From Streptomyces xanthochromogenes (GTDB lineage: Bacteria > Actinomycetota > Actinomycetes > Streptomycetales > Streptomycetaceae), in assembly GCF_014650455.1 (NCBI RefSeq), contig NZ_BMUZ01000005.1:248001-312000 (forward strand): DNA of 64,000 bases, written 5' to 3'. Positions 61,684 through 64,000 of the stretch are shown here, piece by piece. The position numbers and the translations under genes were made by a program. The notes below the pieces were generated by a model, which worked only from the letters and a program-made list of their open reading frames with translations, was not told the origin of the DNA and did no database searches. Positions within the stretch are counted from its first letter, which is position 1; each line of letters opens with the position of its first letter.

Positions 61684-63504
61684 TCACCGCATGTGCTCCC
61701 AGTGCTTCGGCGGCGCCTTCAACTCCGCATCACCACCGCGTCCCGCCACGACATAGCCCTGGTTCAGGAGACTGGTGCTGTCGGCGTCCCAGTATTCACT
61801 GTGCCCGTGAACATTACCGGTGACCATCTGGTTGGCGCCGAACTCCTCGTCGCTGGGAATGATCCACGGACCGTCCCAGTCCGTTCCACCGTGACCGAAG
61901 CGGCCGATGTCCGGGACAGGATCACCATCGGCCTCCAAGTTCCAGACGTGTCCCTTGGGCACGTCCATTTGCTCTGCCTTGGGTACCTGGACACCGGGGC
62001 TGCCCGCGAGGATCACGTCGTCGGCATTCAAGGTTCCCTGCCGGGCGGCCGAGCCGATGAGGGTCGTGCCGTACGAGTGGCCGATCGCGGTGCGGTGCGG
62101 CTCCGAGTCGCCGGTGTGTGACGCGTCGAGGCCGTCCATGAACCGGTTGAACGCCGGGGCGCCGTCGTCGGCATAGTGGCTGAAGGGCGAGTCCTTGACG
62201 ATGTCTTGCGGGGCGTCGTAGCCGAGCCAGGTGATCGTGGACACCGGCTGGCCGCCGGACTTTCCGTCGGCCACACGCCAGACGTTGCCCATCCGGTCGA
62301 TGTCCCCACCGATGCTGCCCAGGTTCGCCGTGGTGCCGGGCACGTACACGGCCTGGTGAACAGCGGTGTCCGGGTTCCCGTTGGCGACGATCGCCCGACC
62401 GTTGCCCTCGGCGCTATAACCCAACAGGTAGGCCTCGGGCAGATCGTTCTGACCGACCGCGTCGAAGCGCTTCTGAATGCTTTCCATCCCCTTGAGCGAA
62501 TTCGTGAGGTGCTCGTACCTCTCACCATGAGCCTTGTACCAGTCCATCCACTCATCGGTGTGTACCTTCGACGCGTACCCGCCCGCATTGATCCACGTCC
62601 ACTCGTTGGCGGGCGGTTTCGGCATGGCGTCGAGCTCTGTCCGGTACTGGCCCCGGCTCTCGTCCAGAACAATGCGGTTGGCCTCGTCTCGGACTGTCGC
62701 GGGTACGCCGTCGAGCGCACCCACCACGTCCGGGTGGAGTGACGTCCAGGCCTGCTGCTGACCCGGGTCGAGCCCCTTCCACCAGGCCGCGTTGTCCTTC
62801 GGACTGCCGTCCTTCGGGGGCTGCGGCAACGAGTCCGAGTAGTGACGACCTGCCTCACGGACGCCCTCGCCGTCCTTCTGCACATCCGCCCAGTCCCCGT
62901 CGGACACCGTCAGGTCATCGTCCACCTTCAGTCCGCGCAGCTGCGGCGCCCACTTCTGGTCCGCGTCCGTGGCCTCCTTCAGGGCCTCCGCTATCCGGTT
63001 GGCGATGTCCTGGGCGATCGCGTAGTTCGGGTTGGGGTCGAAGTTGCCCGCCTGCCGTTGGAGCGCCCGGGCCTGTTCGGAAAGGGTGCCGTTCGCGGAG
63101 CCGGGCGCCGTGGGCGGGCCGCCCGGGTTCTGGCCGGCCGCCGGATACGACACCGAGCCGTTCGCGCCCACGGCGAACCTGTGCGCATCCGCGTCCGAGA
63201 GCGCCTGCTCCAGCTTGGTCTTCGCCGGGCGTACGTCCGCCGCGAAGGCGTTCAGGGCCGTGCCGATCAGACCGCACTCCACCTGGACGTAGTGGAAGTC
63301 CTTCGTCAGTTCCCGGAGTTGGGCGACCGCCGCGTCGGCCGCCTCGCCGTTCAGTGCGCCCCGCAGCTGCGGGGTGATCCGCTGCTCCAGTGCGTCCTTC
63401 GCCTGGGCGGCCATGTCGCTGGTGGTGCGGTACCCGAGAGCCGCCTCCTCGAACTCGTGCGGCTTGAGGGCCTTGAGTGCTTCCACGTCCACGACTCGGA
63501 TCAC
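61684..63504 (-). CDS. DUF1023 alpha/beta hydrolase with helical N-terminal domain
   Basis: A 606-residue protein. The first ~330 residues are mostly helical (AALGYRTTSDMAAQAKDALEQRI), like WXG100-type helices, and include SLHPDVVGALDGVPATVRDEANR. DUF1023 follows (about 350-590), with GHSYGTTLIG carrying the nucleophilic Ser, the later DPVPDIGR and the HGHSEYWD Ser/His elements. DUF1023 proteins in actinobacteria are often linked to type VII secretion-like genes. Start GTG 63504 overlaps the stop of the upstream gene as GTGA, indicating coupled translation. Substrate unknown. Confidence 0.85.
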   Translation of the reverse strand: MIRVVDVEALKALKPHEFEEAALGYRTTSDMAAQAKDALEQRITPQLRGALNGEAADAAVAQLRELTKDFHYVQVECGLIGTALNAFAADVRPAKTKLEQALSDADAHRFAVGANGSVSYPAAGQNPGGPPTAPGSANGTLSEQARALQRQAGNFDPNPNYAIAQDIANRIAEALKEATDADQKWAPQLRGLKVDDDLTVSDGDWADVQKDGEGVREAGRHYSDSLPQPPKDGSPKDNAAWWKGLDPGQQQAWTSLHPDVVGALDGVPATVRDEANRIVLDESRGQYRTELDAMPKPPANEWTWINAGGYASKVHTDEWMDWYKAHGERYEHLTNSLKGMESIQKRFDAVGQNDLPEAYLLGYSAEGNGRAIVANGNPDTAVHQAVYVPGTTANLGSIGGDIDRMGNVWRVADGKSGGQPVSTITWLGYDAPQDIVKDSPFSHYADDGAPAFNRFMDGLDASHTGDSEPHRTAIGHSYGTTLIGSAARQGTLNADDVILAGSPGVQVPKAEQMDVPKGHVWNLEADGDPVPDIGRFGHGGTDWDGPWIIPSDEEFGANQMVTGNVHGHSEYWDADSTSLLNQGYVVAGRGGDAELKAPPKHWEHMR

Positions 63505-63962
63505 CGCCCCTGTCCGCCGACTGCGGGGGTGTCCTCGTCATGCGTCTTGATCGCGTCGAAGAGGCCCAGCACCCCCTTGTCCGTCAGGAACAGGTCACTG
63601 CCCGCGCGCTCCAGGCCGCCCCCCAGCCGGCCACACCGGCCCGCGACCATGTCGAGGTAGGTCTTCCAGCTCTGGTAGAGGTCGGACTGGGCCGCCGCGC
63701 TCTCCACCCCGCCGCCGGTGACCAGGCCCTGCTGTCCCCGGTCCAGCGCGCCCTGTGCCCGTCGCACATCACCCGCGAGTCCCTCGACGGCGTTGCCCGC
63801 CGTCGTCCACGCGCTTCGGGAGCCCTTGACGTCCGGCGTCCCCGCGCCGCCCTGCCCCGCGCCGGCAAGCCGCATCGCCACCGCATCGCGCTTGAGCTGC
63901 GCCCACTCCTCCTCGAACGACCCCACGCCTGACTTCTCCCTCGCCCGCCCCGCCCCGATCAT
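63501..63962 (-). CDS. Small helical protein, WXG100-like, upstream of DUF1023
   Basis: A 153-residue protein of unknown function. It is helical and hydrophilic, with SFEEEWAQLKRDAVAMRLAG and a mid-region SRSAWTTAGNAVEGLAGDVRRAQGALD, and no signal peptide. This resembles WXG100/ESX-type or adaptor proteins that accompany DUF1023 enzymes. It overlaps the DUF1023 start by four bases. The ATG at 63962 or a GTG nearer SFEEEW could be the true start. The function is inferred from neighbours only. Confidence 0.65.
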   Translation of the reverse strand: MIGAGRAREKSGVGSFEEEWAQLKRDAVAMRLAGAGQGGAGTPDVKGSRSAWTTAGNAVEGLAGDVRRAQGALDRGQQGLVTGGGVESAAAQSDLYQSWKTYLDMVAGRCGRLGGGLERAGSDLFLTDKGVLGLFDAIKTHDEDTPAVGGQGR

Positions 63963-64000
63963 GGCCAGGCTAGGAGGAAGAGGGGCGGGCTCTCATGAGT

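Noticed and set aside
1-64000. CRISPR arrays, insertion sequences, integrases or attachment sites
   Set aside because: No regularly spaced repeats, transposase or integrase motif was seen; the tRNA-Arg has no adjacent integrase or duplicated 3' end.

Overview
The window is a very GC-rich, gene-dense actinobacterial chromosome segment, almost certainly Streptomyces. It carries an HrdD-type sigma factor, a DraG-like pseudoenzyme, XRE/DUF397 pairs, GTG starts, FO (coenzyme F420) synthesis by a fused FbiC, and the short GC-rich intergenic repeats typical of that genus. I see no insertion sequence, phage, CRISPR array or large biosynthetic cluster. One tRNA gene, tRNA-Arg(CCT), is present.

Layout. 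0-3 kb: a fructose PTS operon on the minus strand (DeoR regulator, 1-phosphofructokinase, EIIABC cut by the left edge). 3.1-3.6 kb: a gap filled with tandem and inverted intergenic repeats. 3.6-12 kb: two drug-type MFS exporters with WYL and TetR regulators, the sigma factor hrdD, a GNAT acetyltransferase, and a LigB-type dioxygenase divergent from a MarR regulator. 12-21 kb: envelope and secreted functions (M6-like protease, LCP ligase, lipoprotein L,D-transpeptidase, secreted FG-GAP/VCBS protein) plus an AMP-forming acid-CoA ligase and the tRNA. 21-30 kb: a single-chain nitrate reductase/CysJ-type flavoprotein, a large membrane protein, and a D,D-carboxypeptidase with a long disordered cytosolic region. 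30-32.6 kb: a GPP34 protein and an XRE + DUF397 pair.

32.6-55 kb is a mixed metabolic region: an EthD-like/SDR divergent pair, a solute symporter, a degenerate ADP-ribosylglycohydrolase, a STAND NTPase with TPRs, FbiC for FO synthesis, an X-Pro-peptidase-like hydrolase, and three luciferase-like flavin/F420 oxidoreductases. With these lie an aldehyde dehydrogenase, an amidohydrolase and a second SDR, which look like catabolic genes. Promoters of three transcription units in this region share a near-perfect palindrome, TCTGACG-N3-CGTCAGA. This points to one TetR-type regulon whose regulator is not in the window.

55-60 kb holds the most unusual locus. A secreted subtilisin, an ABC-2 permease/ATPase pair, a three-helix membrane protein and a small secreted protein with a cationic, tryptophan-rich amphipathic C-terminus lie together on one strand. 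A 95-nt structured repeat occurs twice, once before the ABC genes and once over the start of the secreted-peptide gene, where a hairpin covers the ribosome binding site. This resembles an undescribed bacteriocin-like or signalling peptide system. The right edge (60-64 kb) has a thioesterase, a rhomboid-like protein, and a DUF1023 hydrolase operon with a WXG-like helical partner and a lipoprotein.
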